Positions 9,901 through 17,676 are shown, counted from the first letter of the stretch. The stretch: DNA of 24,645 nt from an uncultured Collinsella sp. (GCA_900545055.1 UQXP01000023.1:1-24645), one strand, 5' to 3'. The notes: a model not told the origin generated them from the letters alone. A program made the numbers and translations.

Positions 9901-12900
9901 ACCAAGACTGCCATCGATGGCAAGCTCATCACCGGATCTTCGATGAGCGTGGACAACGGCTATGCTGAGGAGAAGCAAACGACGGCGGCCCTCAAGGACG
10001 GGGAGCACGAAAAGATTGACTTTTCGAAGCTCACCTTCAACAAGCCGGGCACGTATATGTTTGCTATTAACGAGCTGGCCCCGAATGGCGGCCTCGGCGA
10101 GTGGACGTATGACGCGCACACCTATAACCTGACCATCACTGTAACCGATGAGGGCGGCAAGCTTGTGGCCCGCGCCGATGGCGCGACCGGCTCGGAAGGC
10201 TTCATCTTCACCAATAGTTACCAAACTTCAACGAGCTACGAGCTCCAGGGCGGTCTGGAGATCGTCAAGACGCTCAATGGGCACGACCTGCATGCCGGCA
10301 TGTTTGGCTTTACGGTAACGGGCGAAGACAACGCCTCGACCGTTAAGCTCAACAAGCTGCTGCGCGCAGATGAGGGCAAGCTCACCGTGACAAATGATGA
10401 GCCGCAGGCCGATGGCACGTCCCATACCGACATTTTGGGCGGCCTGACCTTCGCGACGGAAGATGCAGACAAGACGTTCACCTACAAGGTTGTCGAGAAT
10501 GGCGGCGGCAAGCACGGCTATCAGTACGACTCCACCTATTGGAAGGTGGAGATTACGGTTAAGAAGCGCGATAACGGTTCGCTCTATACCGTGACCACGG
10601 CCAAGCACTATGACGCCAAGAACGTCGAGCTTTCCGCTGATGCGAAGTTTAGCTCCGAGAGCGGTACCGCCAAGGCCCAGGTGTCCTTCACCAACAGCTA
10701 CATCGCGACCGGAACCTTTGAGGGTCTTACTGCCGAGAAGGTAATGGACTCCGGCGACAAGATCAAGGCTGACCAGTATACGTTTTACCTGTATGCCGAA
10801 AAGGCCGATGGATCGCTCAAAAAGATGGATGAGGGTACGAGCCAAGAAGGTGAGAACGGCAAAGCCACGGTCGACTTTGGTAAGGTTTACTTTAAGCTCG
10901 GCGATGCCACCAGCGGAACTGATGAGCAGACGATTGACCTTGCCGACGCCGTCAGCGATGGCGTTGCCACCAAGCGACACAATGCCGACCACACTACCAC
11001 CTATAGCTTTAACCTAGTGGCAAAGGAGTGCTTGGCCAACCTGCCCGATGGTGTGCGTCCCGTGGATACGTCCGCGACGTGCCGCGTGCTGCTCGAGGTG
11101 ACCGACAACAACGACGGCACGCTGACGTCCAAGGTGACCTATCGCGATGGTACCGAGAACGGCAAGATCGTTTTCCACAACACGCACGATAAGGTCAAGA
11201 CGATCGGCACGGTCGCGGAGCCTAATGTGGACATCGACGGGCAGCTGCTCTCTGTGGGCGACTCCTACGTCTACACCATCAACTGGGCCAATACTGCGGT
11301 CGATGCCGACGGTAACCTGGTTCCGGCCAACGTGACCGTAACCGACGAGCTGCCCACTGGCGTCGTGTTCGAGGCCTTTGAGGGCAAGTATGCCGATAAG
11401 GGCGCCGCGAGCGGCCAGTCGCTTTCCTGGAACCTGGGCGAACAGCCTGCGGGCGGCTATGGCTTGGTGCGCGTGCGCGTAAAGATTACCGAGGACGCCG
11501 TGAAGGACGCCCAGGGTGCGGTCGGCGCCGTCAACAATGCTGCCACCATTAAGGTCGGCAACAAGAGCTATACCGGCACCACGACCAATTACGTGCCCAA
11601 GAAGTCCGAGAGCGATGCTCAGGATTCGACGGGGTCGGGTGTGGCGCTGGGCGACGAGCTCACCTACACCATCGGCTACAAGAACACTGAGGGCGTGTCT
11701 GCCACGGTGACGATCACCGATACCGTTCCCGCGGGAACCGAGTTCGTGGAGTTCGCCGGCGACCATAAGGATGCCGGCTCCAAGGACAATGACGGCAAGC
11801 TCACCTGGACGCTGGCGGACGTTCCCGCCGGCAAGGAGGGTACGGTTCAGTTTAAGGTCCGCGTGACCGAGGACGCGTTTAAGAGCGGTGGCGCTTCGGG
11901 CAATATTTCCAACCAGGCGTCGGTGACGGTCGGCAACAACCCTGCCGTCAAGACTAACACCACTACCGATGAGGTCTCTGACGGGCGCCTGACGTTGAGC
12001 AAGACGGTCACGGCCGCCGAAGGCATCACCGCGCCCAACAAGGCATTTACCTTTAAGGTACTGCTCTACCAGGCCGATGGCACAACGCCTCTGGCCGGCA
12101 CCTTTGCGTACGCCGGTCGCCCCAGTGGCACCAATGGCACTTATGTAAGCGGACAGATCAAGAGCGGTGACACCATCACGCTTAAGGCCGGCGGCTCCGT
12201 CACGGTTACCTTGCCTGCGGGTGCTCACTACGAGGTGCGGGAGCTCAACTCCAAGGGTGAGCTCATGACGAGCGAAGACGGCTTTGCGGTTGTCGATAAG
12301 GCGAACCCCCAGAAGGGTACCGTCGGACAGGCGACGCAGGTGGGCTTCACCAACGTCTACAGCGTGGAGTCCACAAAGGTGGAAAACGCTTCTAAGGTGC
12401 AAAAGAAGATCTCCGGACGCAACTGGATGACATCGGATGCCTTTACCATGACGCTGACTGCCCAAGGCGAGGCACCCATGCCCAAGGGCGCCAAGGACGG
12501 CGTGTCGACGATTGAGCTGCACAAGGATGCCCAGGTCGGCAACTTCGGTACCATCGAGTACGCCAAGCCCGGTACCTATACCTATGTGATTACCGAGCAG
12601 CCGGGTGACGAGGCAGCACTCACGTTCTCGAAGGCCACCTATCGTGTCACCGTCACGGTGACCGACGACGACGCCGGTAAGCTGTCTGCCAAGACCAAGA
12701 TTACACAGCTGACCGACGATGCGGGCGACGCTGCTGGGCGCACGGTCGAGGCGGCGGTCTTTACCAACACCGCCAAGACCGGCAGCCTCACCGTCAAGAA
12801 GACGGTTGTCGGCGGCGACAGCCAGCGCGAGTTCGGCTTCACGGTCGCGCTGGCCGACGGGGACGGCGAGCCCGTCTCCGGCACCTTCGGCAAGGGCAAG

Positions 12901-15900
12901 AACGCCGTGACGTTCGCGGACGGCAAGGCGACCTTCACGCTCAAGGACGGCGGGGAGAAGACCGTCGCCGGCCTGCCCGTGGGCGCGCGCTACACCGTGA
13001 CCGAGGACGCCGCCGAGGGCTACACGACTGCTGTTAACGGGGCCGACGGCTCCAAGGCCGAAGGCGCCGTGACCGAGGACGGCGCGACCGTCGCGTTCAC
13101 CAATACGTACGGAACGGCCGCCGAGGGCAGGGACGTCTCCACCGCGGGGCTCTTCACCAAGGCGCTCGAGGGCCGCGACTGGGCCGAGGGCGACAGCTTC
13201 CAGTTCACGCTTACGGGCGAGGGCGGCGCCCCCATGCCCGAGGGCTCTGCCGACGGCTCTAAGACCGTCAGCGTGACGGCCGCCGCCGGAACCAAGGCGG
13301 GCGATAGGGTCGCCTTCGACTTCGGCTCCATCCGCTATACGCTCGACGACATCAAGGACGCCAGGTTCGCCGAGGTCGGCGGCAAGCGCGTGCGCGCCAA
13401 GACCTTCACCTACACGGTGCGCGAGGCCAGGCCCGATGACGGCTCCGCCATCGCCGGTGTGGCCTACGACGGCCACGTCGCCACGATGACGGTGACCGTG
13501 ACCGACGACGGTTCCGGCAACCTCACGGCCACGACGCCCGCGATCGCGGAGGTGAGCGGCGGCGACTTCGTCAACACCTACACGACCGAGCTCGACTACT
13601 CGGCCCGCGCGGGCGTGCGCCTGTCCAAGACGCTCTCCGGCCGCGCCATGGAGGCGGGGCAGTTCGCCTTCACCGTGACCGCGGACGCCGAGACGGCCGC
13701 CAAGCTCGGCCTCAAGACCGGCAAGGACGCCTATGCCGTGGCCGCGGCCGATGATGGAGAGGCCGCCGTGGTCGACCTCATCGGCGGTGCTGCGGGCAGC
13801 GACGTGACGTTCACCGACGCCGACGCGGGCAAGACCTACAGCTTCACCGTCGCCGAGACCAAGCTCGGCGGCGACGGCTACACCAACGACGCCGCGCCGC
13901 GCACGGTTACCGTCGCGCCCGGCTACGACGCGGCGACGGGCAAGCTCACGGTCACGACCACGGTCGTCAAGGACGGCGTCGAGGTCGCCCGCAGCGAGGT
14001 CTCGACGGCCGATGACATCGCGTCGCTGCCCGTACCCGTGACGGTCGCGTTCCAGAACTCCTACGAGGCCACCGGCACGCTCGGCGGCGAGAGCAGCGCG
14101 TCCATCGAGGCCACCAAGACGCTGACGGGCCGCGCCGCGGCGGCGGACGAGTTCTCGTTCTCCGTCCGCGATGCCCAGGGCAACGTGGTCGCGACCGCGT
14201 CCAACCGGGCCTCCGGCGACGGCGAGGCCGCGGAGCTCGCGTTCTCGCCCATCGCCTACACCACCGGCTCGCTCGAGCAGATGGTGGCGGACGGCGCCGC
14301 CACCAAGACGGCCGACGGCTCCTGGACCATCCCCTATACCGTTTCCGAGGACACGGCGGCGCTGCCCGCCGGCGTGACGGCGACCGCCTCGAGCTTCGAC
14401 ATCACCGTCAAGGTGACCGATAACGGCAAGGGCGGGCTGGATGTGGTCGTGACCTACCCCGAGGGCTCCGACGGTACGCTGTCGTTCGTGAACGGCTACG
14501 GCACCAACGAGGCGACGGTCGACCTCGCGGGCACCAAGACGCTGGCGCTCGGCCAGGCCGGGCTCGGCCTCACGCAGGCCGACATCGAGGGCAAGTACAC
14601 CTTCAAGATTGAGCCGCTGGACGGCGCGCCCGCACCGGTCGACGCCTCCGGCAAGACGGTGACCGAGGCGGTCAACGATGCCGCCGGCAACGTCGAGCTG
14701 GGCCACGTCACGTTCAAGCAGCCGAGTGACCTCGACGATGCCGCGATCGACGGCGATGGCATGCGCACCAAGACGTTCGCCTACCGGGTGAGCGAGTCCG
14801 GCTCGGTCGACGGCGTGGTCAATGACGCGGTGGCGTCCAGGACCTTCACGGTCAAGGTGGTCGAGGACACCAACGCGGGCACGCTCGCCGCGGAGGTCCT
14901 GCCCGCCGAGGGCACGCCCGAGGGTAAGGGCGCGTTCGAGTTCACCAATACCTACGGCGTCGGCCCCGCCCCGAGCACCGTCACCGACCAGATCAAGGTG
15001 AGCAAGAAGCTCAAGGGCCGCGACCTGGTCGAGGGCGAGTTCGAGTTCCAGTTGATCGAGATTGCCGCCGACGGCAGCGAGAGCGTCGCGGCAACGGGCA
15101 GGAACGCCGCCGACGGCACGGTCGCTCTCAGCCCCGTCACCTACACCGCGCCCGGCACGCACAGCTACGAGCTGCGCGAGGTCGCCGGCACGGCGGGCGG
15201 CGTGACCTACGACAGGGCGGCGTACCGCGTGCGCACGACGGTCACCGATGCCGGGAACGGCAGGCTCGCCGTCAAGCACGAGCTCGCGGATGCCGAGGGC
15301 AACCCCACGGGCGACGACTCGGTGGCGTTCACCAATACCTACGAGGCCGCGCCCGTCACCCTCAAGCTGGGCGCCGCCAAGGTGCTCAAGGGCGCCGAGC
15401 TCAAGGCGGGCCAGTTTAGCTTCGAGCTCAAGGGCCGGGACGGCAAGGTCATGTCGACCGCCAGGAACGCCGCGGACGGCAGCGTCACGTTCGACGCGCT
15501 GACGTTCAAGCAGGCCGGCACCTACACCTTCACGGTGAGCGAGGTCGACGACGGCCAGGCGCACGTGACCTACGACAGGGCCGTGCACAGGATCGTCGTC
15601 ACGGTGAGCGACGAGGCGGCAGGCGGCACCAAGACGGGCTACCTGTCGGCGAAGGTCTCCTACGGGGGCGACGCCGACGTGCCGCCGGTCTTCACCAACG
15701 GCTACGCCGAGGAGCCCGGGACTCCCGGTACCCCGGAGAATCCCGGCACGCCGGGCGGCGGCTCGGGCGGCGGTTCAGATAGCGGCTCCGGCAGCGGCTC
15801 CGGCGGCGACGGCTCCAAGGGCGGCATGCCCGACACCGGCGACCGCAGCCTACCGGTCGAGGCGCTCGCGGTCATGGCCGGCATCGGCGCGCTGACCGCA

Positions 15901-15936
15901 GTGGGCGGCGCGGTCCTGTACCGCAGGCGCCGCTAG
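3958..15936 (+). CDS. Giant multi-module cell-wall-anchored adhesin (3,992 aa)
   Basis: A secreted, sortase-anchored surface protein. The signal peptide (1-47) ends TSASA|DQ. Residues about 230-400 form a fibro-slime/PA14-like head (GDDDVWVYIDG at 295-305; HTLSFFYLERGAG near its end). SpaA/Cna-B-like domains follow at about 401-500 and 695-830 (GATFKLY, GATFELYEAK, YYLRESKSPDGY). A DUF7601-like module spans 965-1127. Eight Spy0128/FctA-type modules run from 1129 to 2410, two DUF11-type modules from 2415 to 2672, and another DUF7601-like module to about 2800. Seven or eight further modules reach 3916. Most modules show an early Lys (KxLxGRD), a mid Y-x-x-x-E and a terminal FTNxY-type Asn, the triad known to form Lys-Asn isopeptide bonds in this family. 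A Pro/Gly/Ser linker, the sorting motif MPDTG (3957-3961), a hydrophobic helix and RRRR end the protein. No sortase or pilin partner is in the window. The likely role is host or mucus binding; the ligand is unknown. The start was chosen for its ribosome site and signal peptide. Confidence 0.93.
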   Translation: MNRACARAREMLKPFGKKTNTAKRVLRVLTVPLAACALLFGATSASADQPVPLSNHTVQTVNPTGTTVNLFDYWVVNGDNDSSKNINNDNKNDNTGINKDHQLKFNGGAGSGINKWTGRSNINGFGRLSFVKNTLVDGYPSIKAGTYTSYNTSGTYTDESLAYLFNNDSQVNGKAVYNNVKGLFQLQNGYYVYDSYGSEGNYAVYNSTTNTFDVYDKAGVYKGDASSETNLGQFFPFDSASKVFDERGNSLSPKQIIDGSTNLNHHFGMSMTTEFVQPAGGKTTDNNDMVFEFSGDDDVWVYIDGVLVGDLGGIHEKATLDINFATGEVKVGHIDGANGAEKEIEKTNIKAKFKAAGADTSNFSGNTFCDSSKHTLSFFYLERGAGASNMKLKFNLTTLPSSEVAKVDQNGEAVNGATFKLYQSDGPDAEGHWNKGELVAQGTTKDGGQLILRKSDDSVLSFDNQHAEGHDYFVLEEVGLPVGYRSSLTSSTTATPGELYLQYKKAASGTGGVVVAPQTTVTTADGKSWTGSRMWLNGGYLAAKETISLSKETKDNKDKPISSGTTFAVVLKRTDKSKSDTDESAWTAVTGNPLEGYKLCSAHGIAGAVEAAKSADTSVFGVITKGDYEVTVRSLPGDIEKYAAMLEDKSQSEYTVAVYHTTASSLAEATTDNTSMVQYQMTNRQFSTVIHLTNVQNRLFVQKVDDLGKPVNGATFELYEAKDVTGDSPSTYAIKSGAEPYDTVKANGMTYPYDIEGAACFPLDSTKHAPLIKGTYYLRESKSPDGYEINNTITKVIVDDSGVYVDAGEENDGVRSMSGPGSLIASLAQFGSPDSIDNTLTHIKGKLQSATGADVKGNLTWGQTSTAKGVTPSLADDLMHMRYDKTTQGAKTVLRYVEDGGERDGQLATIFADTGINRMALYQEDDSAYIDDASKTRTKLGTLQLNHLFTTATAVQYTDCRVAPLQVTKTVTADTGLTAPTKDANNKDLTFTFKFTLPESQKGYEAHVFDASGNAVGNSFKLRNGDTHSIKAGETIRVYGLKKDASYSVSELTTKREASNGDVLASIVNTVTGSAEESVLPAGFSLVSRKVGGEEQSGTGNTIEGKIAALVDGEIPASNKLEFTNNYSANSVTLKAKDGLSAKKVLEGRDWADGDSFTVQLTPEDGAPMPEDGVSTIALNEKVQTATFGNITYAKPGTYTYTISEDIPGSNAKADGISYSAAVYTATVKVDDNRAGALVVTSVNVVQERNDAGTHTNTDVADKIATFTNRYDTHEHSIIIHAQKNLTDNAGSFPLSQNAFSFKLERVGGYADDNAAFDPDKVDTSIKAPMPQGAEGNTATVGNNADGTVTWPAISYTAKADAGRAYVYKFAENLGSIKKGMDYDKSIYYAVVRNAKKGAGIQTSIEYYKIAEDGSVKQLDTNVTPSFTNIYSVDPTSVTLQGQKTVSGRDWNQGESYTFNLAAATDDAGATGLSKTTAQAVKDGAVAVNVNQAVASAPESGRVASFSFGTEAAPTVTFNRAGTFSFNITEDAARDGRAGMSMDKHTARATVVVTDLDESGNHTGMLRVPSVTYANTGASDADKIVTDKAAFTNAYHASGTFGGVTVSKTLEGRASTAGQFTFAVTGLWYNGVQTSVDGSEASLSNKAAGAGVSGAVVSASGEEKLFARKLTEQDLGRTFAYRIHENQPAAAGYTYDTGYAGDAIVLVKVLAHKDDPAKLYTVTTVLKGAGVTELLGDGADASALTDEKIVQLKQDSNTYVQQYDAGEAGATTPTVSFVNRYTANLDYGAAGGLQIEKTLTYPKDATIFGSPKSTFRYIVKPADEISASKVGISTDGKVFETANVEADAPKTVSLIPAGGLTFTQDDAGKTFTYTVSEIDDKATGYTYDKMVHTVKAVVADNGDGTLRVTTAVSKQVDGKDELEGQWIYPSGATSTGVATVKFKNTYTVTEAATYTPSVTKVVAGADAPGKFTFAMTAADDATKTAIDGKLITGSSMSVDNGYAEEKQTTAALKDGEHEKIDFSKLTFNKPGTYMFAINELAPNGGLGEWTYDAHTYNLTITVTDEGGKLVARADGATGSEGFIFTNSYQTSTSYELQGGLEIVKTLNGHDLHAGMFGFTVTGEDNASTVKLNKLLRADEGKLTVTNDEPQADGTSHTDILGGLTFATEDADKTFTYKVVENGGGKHGYQYDSTYWKVEITVKKRDNGSLYTVTTAKHYDAKNVELSADAKFSSESGTAKAQVSFTNSYIATGTFEGLTAEKVMDSGDKIKADQYTFYLYAEKADGSLKKMDEGTSQEGENGKATVDFGKVYFKLGDATSGTDEQTIDLADAVSDGVATKRHNADHTTTYSFNLVAKECLANLPDGVRPVDTSATCRVLLEVTDNNDGTLTSKVTYRDGTENGKIVFHNTHDKVKTIGTVAEPNVDIDGQLLSVGDSYVYTINWANTAVDADGNLVPANVTVTDELPTGVVFEAFEGKYADKGAASGQSLSWNLGEQPAGGYGLVRVRVKITEDAVKDAQGAVGAVNNAATIKVGNKSYTGTTTNYVPKKSESDAQDSTGSGVALGDELTYTIGYKNTEGVSATVTITDTVPAGTEFVEFAGDHKDAGSKDNDGKLTWTLADVPAGKEGTVQFKVRVTEDAFKSGGASGNISNQASVTVGNNPAVKTNTTTDEVSDGRLTLSKTVTAAEGITAPNKAFTFKVLLYQADGTTPLAGTFAYAGRPSGTNGTYVSGQIKSGDTITLKAGGSVTVTLPAGAHYEVRELNSKGELMTSEDGFAVVDKANPQKGTVGQATQVGFTNVYSVESTKVENASKVQKKISGRNWMTSDAFTMTLTAQGEAPMPKGAKDGVSTIELHKDAQVGNFGTIEYAKPGTYTYVITEQPGDEAALTFSKATYRVTVTVTDDDAGKLSAKTKITQLTDDAGDAAGRTVEAAVFTNTAKTGSLTVKKTVVGGDSQREFGFTVALADGDGEPVSGTFGKGKNAVTFADGKATFTLKDGGEKTVAGLPVGARYTVTEDAAEGYTTAVNGADGSKAEGAVTEDGATVAFTNTYGTAAEGRDVSTAGLFTKALEGRDWAEGDSFQFTLTGEGGAPMPEGSADGSKTVSVTAAAGTKAGDRVAFDFGSIRYTLDDIKDARFAEVGGKRVRAKTFTYTVREARPDDGSAIAGVAYDGHVATMTVTVTDDGSGNLTATTPAIAEVSGGDFVNTYTTELDYSARAGVRLSKTLSGRAMEAGQFAFTVTADAETAAKLGLKTGKDAYAVAAADDGEAAVVDLIGGAAGSDVTFTDADAGKTYSFTVAETKLGGDGYTNDAAPRTVTVAPGYDAATGKLTVTTTVVKDGVEVARSEVSTADDIASLPVPVTVAFQNSYEATGTLGGESSASIEATKTLTGRAAAADEFSFSVRDAQGNVVATASNRASGDGEAAELAFSPIAYTTGSLEQMVADGAATKTADGSWTIPYTVSEDTAALPAGVTATASSFDITVKVTDNGKGGLDVVVTYPEGSDGTLSFVNGYGTNEATVDLAGTKTLALGQAGLGLTQADIEGKYTFKIEPLDGAPAPVDASGKTVTEAVNDAAGNVELGHVTFKQPSDLDDAAIDGDGMRTKTFAYRVSESGSVDGVVNDAVASRTFTVKVVEDTNAGTLAAEVLPAEGTPEGKGAFEFTNTYGVGPAPSTVTDQIKVSKKLKGRDLVEGEFEFQLIEIAADGSESVAATGRNAADGTVALSPVTYTAPGTHSYELREVAGTAGGVTYDRAAYRVRTTVTDAGNGRLAVKHELADAEGNPTGDDSVAFTNTYEAAPVTLKLGAAKVLKGAELKAGQFSFELKGRDGKVMSTARNAADGSVTFDALTFKQAGTYTFTVSEVDDGQAHVTYDRAVHRIVVTVSDEAAGGTKTGYLSAKVSYGGDADVPPVFTNGYAEEPGTPGTPENPGTPGGGSGGGSDSGSGSGSGGDGSKGGMPDTGDRSLPVEALAVMAGIGALTAVGGAVLYRRRR

Positions 15937-15947
15937 CGATATGCACG

Positions 15948-15982
15948 AGTGGGGCGAATCCATCCGATGGGTTCGCCCCACT
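15948..15982 (+). terminator. Strong hairpin after the adhesin gene
   Basis: A 16-bp stem (with one G-T pair) and a 3-nt loop starts 12 nt after the adhesin stop codon; the arms begin AGTGGGGCGAA and end TTCGCCCCACT. Only a weak T stretch follows, so intrinsic termination is likely but not textbook. The hairpin ends exactly where the -35 box of the SRP RNA promoter begins. Confidence 0.65.
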
Positions 15983-16010
15983 TGCCCTGTTGGGCGGGAG
16001 CAGGTAAGAT
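15982..16010 (+). promoter_or_regulatory. Promoter of the SRP RNA gene
   Basis: A -35 box TTGCCC (15982-15987) and a -10 box TAAGAT (16005-16010) are separated by 17 bp. The predicted start is near 16017, immediately before the SRP RNA 5' stem. Confidence 0.7.
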
Positions 16011-16016
16011 ATACCG

Positions 16017-16141
16017 AGCGCCTAGCGCGTTCGATGGGTTCGGATGACGACATGTTCCGAATCTGGTCAGGTCCGGAAGGAAGCAGCCATAAGGAGCCTC
16101 TGTCGGGCATCCGAATCCATCGAGCGCACGGGCGCTTTTTT
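16017..16141 (+). ncRNA. ffs: Small signal recognition particle RNA (4.5S-type)
   Basis: The universally conserved SRP core GGTCAGGTCCGGAAGGAAGC (starting 16064), followed by AGCC, is present. It holds the GGAA tetraloop-type apex and the symmetric loop that binds Ffh. The flanks form a long stem: the 5' strand from GCGC at 16025 through TTCGGATG pairs with CATCCGAATCCATCGAGCGC (ending 16127), with one extra GT. The 3' end is an AGCGC/GCGCT hairpin with six T (16123-16141), which serves as terminator. It is the short bacterial form without an Alu domain. The RNA acts with Ffh in co-translational targeting of membrane proteins. Confidence 0.94.
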
Positions 16142-16154
16142 GGTGCCGCGACAT

Positions 16155-16249
16155 GGCCCGGCCGGCGGCGAGGTGTTTGGTGTCTCGCTGGTCCTCGGCT
16201 TCGCCTGCGGGATCGCTCGACTACCAAACACCTCGCCGCCGGCCGGGCC
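16155..16249. repeat. Perfect 27-bp inverted repeat with 41-nt loop
   Basis: Arms 16155-16181 and 16223-16249 are perfect reverse complements (GGCCCGGCCGGCGGCGAGGT at the start of the left arm). The 41-nt interior can itself form an imperfect stem around TCGGCTTCGCC. The element begins 14 nt after the SRP RNA terminator and has no T-run, so it is not an ordinary terminator. The 16250-16391 stretch beyond it shows no gene. Confidence 0.8.
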
Positions 16250-16391
16250 CCGTCGTCCAAAAATCACCCGTAAAGGCGCGTTTATCTAATTTAATCTATC
16301 CCTTGCGGAATGCGGCTTGCTGGTGTTGTCTGGGCATTGAAGGCTATGTGGTTCAAGAGACGGCGGTGCTGTTGCTTGAATTTTTGCAGTT

Positions 16392-16427
16392 AAAGAGGCC
16401 CGTTTCCCTGGGGAAACGGGCCTCTTT
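16392..16427 (-). terminator. Terminator of the LANTG surface protein gene
   Basis: A 17-bp perfect inverted repeat (16392-16408 with 16411-16427) around a tight loop; the core is GAGGCCCGTTTCCC. Both strands continue into short A/T runs (AAAGAGG, CTCTTTT), so it could act in both directions. It lies about 45 nt past the stop of the minus-strand gene. Confidence 0.85.
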
Positions 16428-16471
16428 TGTCTCTGGGTTTGTGGATTGGCGAAGATGGTATGCTCTGGCGG

Positions 16472-17461
16472 CTATTTTGAGTTCTTGATGCGGCGTGTGG
16501 CTGTGGTGGTTATTCCGAGGCCTGCGGCGGCGATTCCTGCGAGTGCTATTGCGCTCGGTGCTGTGTCGCCCGTGTTCGCGAGCTTGCCGGCGGTCGTATT
16601 TGCTTGCTTGGTGGAGCTCGATGGGGCGTCTTTGTCGGTCGCGAGCGAGCTGGCGGGCTGTGCCGTTTCGGCTGGCTGCGCTGAGCTGGAGGGTTTTGTC
16701 GTCTCGGTCGGTTTCGTTATCTCGGGCGAGGTGGCCTTGTCTGCCGCGGCTTTCGCCTCTTCGTATGCCTTGCAGGCGTCGTCATAGGCCGCTTTCGCCT
16801 TTTCCAAATCGCTAAGGAGCGCATTTCGCTTAGCTATGTCCTCGTCGATGTGGGCTTTAGCTTCCTTTGCCTCACTTTCGAAATACTGAACCTGTTTTTC
16901 CTGGCTTTCGAGCCGGCGTTGGTAGCGGTGAAGATCATCTTCACAAGATTCTTCTCGCCTTTCTGCCGTCATGATCTCCATGCGCAACTGCTTAATATGC
17001 TCCTTAATAGCTGTGCTGGGCTCCTCGCCGCCGAGTGCTTCAAGTGCCTTATCTAATTCTGCCTGAAGGCCGCTTGTCCGGTTGTGGGCCTCATCGTATT
17101 TGGCTTGGGCTGCATCGACGTTCGCTTGCATGGCGGGAAGGGGTTCCCTCCGTTTGGCGGCTTCCGCCACCACCATGTCGTAGAGTTCTTGAAATGCGGC
17201 AATGTCATCATCGATTTCCGCAATTTTCTCGGGACTTGCGGCGTCTTTTGCGGCCTCGAGGTTTTTGAGCGCTTCCTGCATGGCTGCATACGCTTTTTCT
17301 TTTGCGGCGGCCGCATCTTCCGTCTGCAAGGCAACTGCACCGGTGGGGGCGCTGGTTTCTGCCGCGATCGCCGTTGCGGGGGCGATTCCCGCGACAAGTG
17401 CCGCGGAAAGGGCGATGCCCACAGTTGCTCGTCTTGCTCTTCTTGCGAGAATGTCGTTCAT
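16472..17461 (-). CDS. Secreted coiled-coil protein with LANTG cell-wall sorting signal
   Basis: A 329-residue predicted surface protein. The signal peptide (1-34) has an Arg-rich start, a hydrophobic core and an AIAA|ET cleavage site. Residues about 50-245 are strongly helical and charged with heptad character (Ala/Glu/Lys-rich, for example KNLEAAKDAASPEKIAEID and LEKAKAAYDDACKAYEEAKA), predicting a long coiled coil. A Ser/Thr/Pro/Lys-rich wall-spanning linker runs about 250-290. The sorting signal LANTG (294-298), a hydrophobic segment and a basic tail (RRIKNSK) follow. LAxTG motifs are known for class E sortases, while LPxTG is the class A type. The ribosome site GAGGTG lies before the ATG at 17461. 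The binding partner and function are unknown. It is transcribed alone, divergently from the ABC exporter operon. Confidence 0.85.
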   Translation of the reverse strand: MNDILARRARRATVGIALSAALVAGIAPATAIAAETSAPTGAVALQTEDAAAAKEKAYAAMQEALKNLEAAKDAASPEKIAEIDDDIAAFQELYDMVVAEAAKRREPLPAMQANVDAAQAKYDEAHNRTSGLQAELDKALEALGGEEPSTAIKEHIKQLRMEIMTAERREESCEDDLHRYQRRLESQEKQVQYFESEAKEAKAHIDEDIAKRNALLSDLEKAKAAYDDACKAYEEAKAAADKATSPEITKPTETTKPSSSAQPAETAQPASSLATDKDAPSSSTKQANTTAGKLANTGDTAPSAIALAGIAAAGLGITTTATRRIKNSK

Positions 17462-17493
17462 CTCGGCACCTCATTTCAAGGGTCGGCGACTAA

Positions 17494-17522
17494 CTTGGTA
17501 GCACTAATGTAAGTATACCAAG
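17494..17522. promoter_or_regulatory. Dyad CTTGGTA/TACCAAG upstream of the LANTG gene
   Basis: A perfect 7-bp inverted repeat (17494-17500 and 17516-17522) with a 15-nt spacer lies 33 nt upstream of the start codon of the minus-strand surface protein gene. It is where an operator would be expected; no regulator can be assigned. Confidence 0.3.
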
Positions 17523-17602
17523 CGGTCGACCCGACACTGGCTGGGTGTGCGCGTGTTTTTCCGCTTCTTTGGAAACCGAATCCCATTAGAAATGACGAGT
17601 TG

Positions 17603-17632
17603 TTTACGCTTCTTTTGGGCTCACCGTACTAT
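17603..17632 (+). promoter_or_regulatory. Candidate promoter of the ABC exporter operon
   Basis: TTTACG (17603-17608) and TACTAT (17627-17632) are separated by 18 bp, 45 nt upstream of the chosen start codon. The match to consensus is moderate. Confidence 0.4.
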
Positions 17633-17676
17633 CATGGTTCGAATTGAATGTGGATGATGATAGGGAGCGCCTATAC

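Noticed and set aside
8275..10224. A 649-codon antisense frame opposite the middle of the adhesin gene
   Set aside because: Same cause as above; no domain, start context or promoter supports it.
11014..15588. A 1,524-codon open frame antisense to the adhesin gene
   Set aside because: It lies wholly opposite a convincing gene. Its length follows from the strong GC codon bias of that gene, which removes antisense stop codons. Its product is Arg/His/Gly/Val-rich with no recognisable domain or ribosome site.
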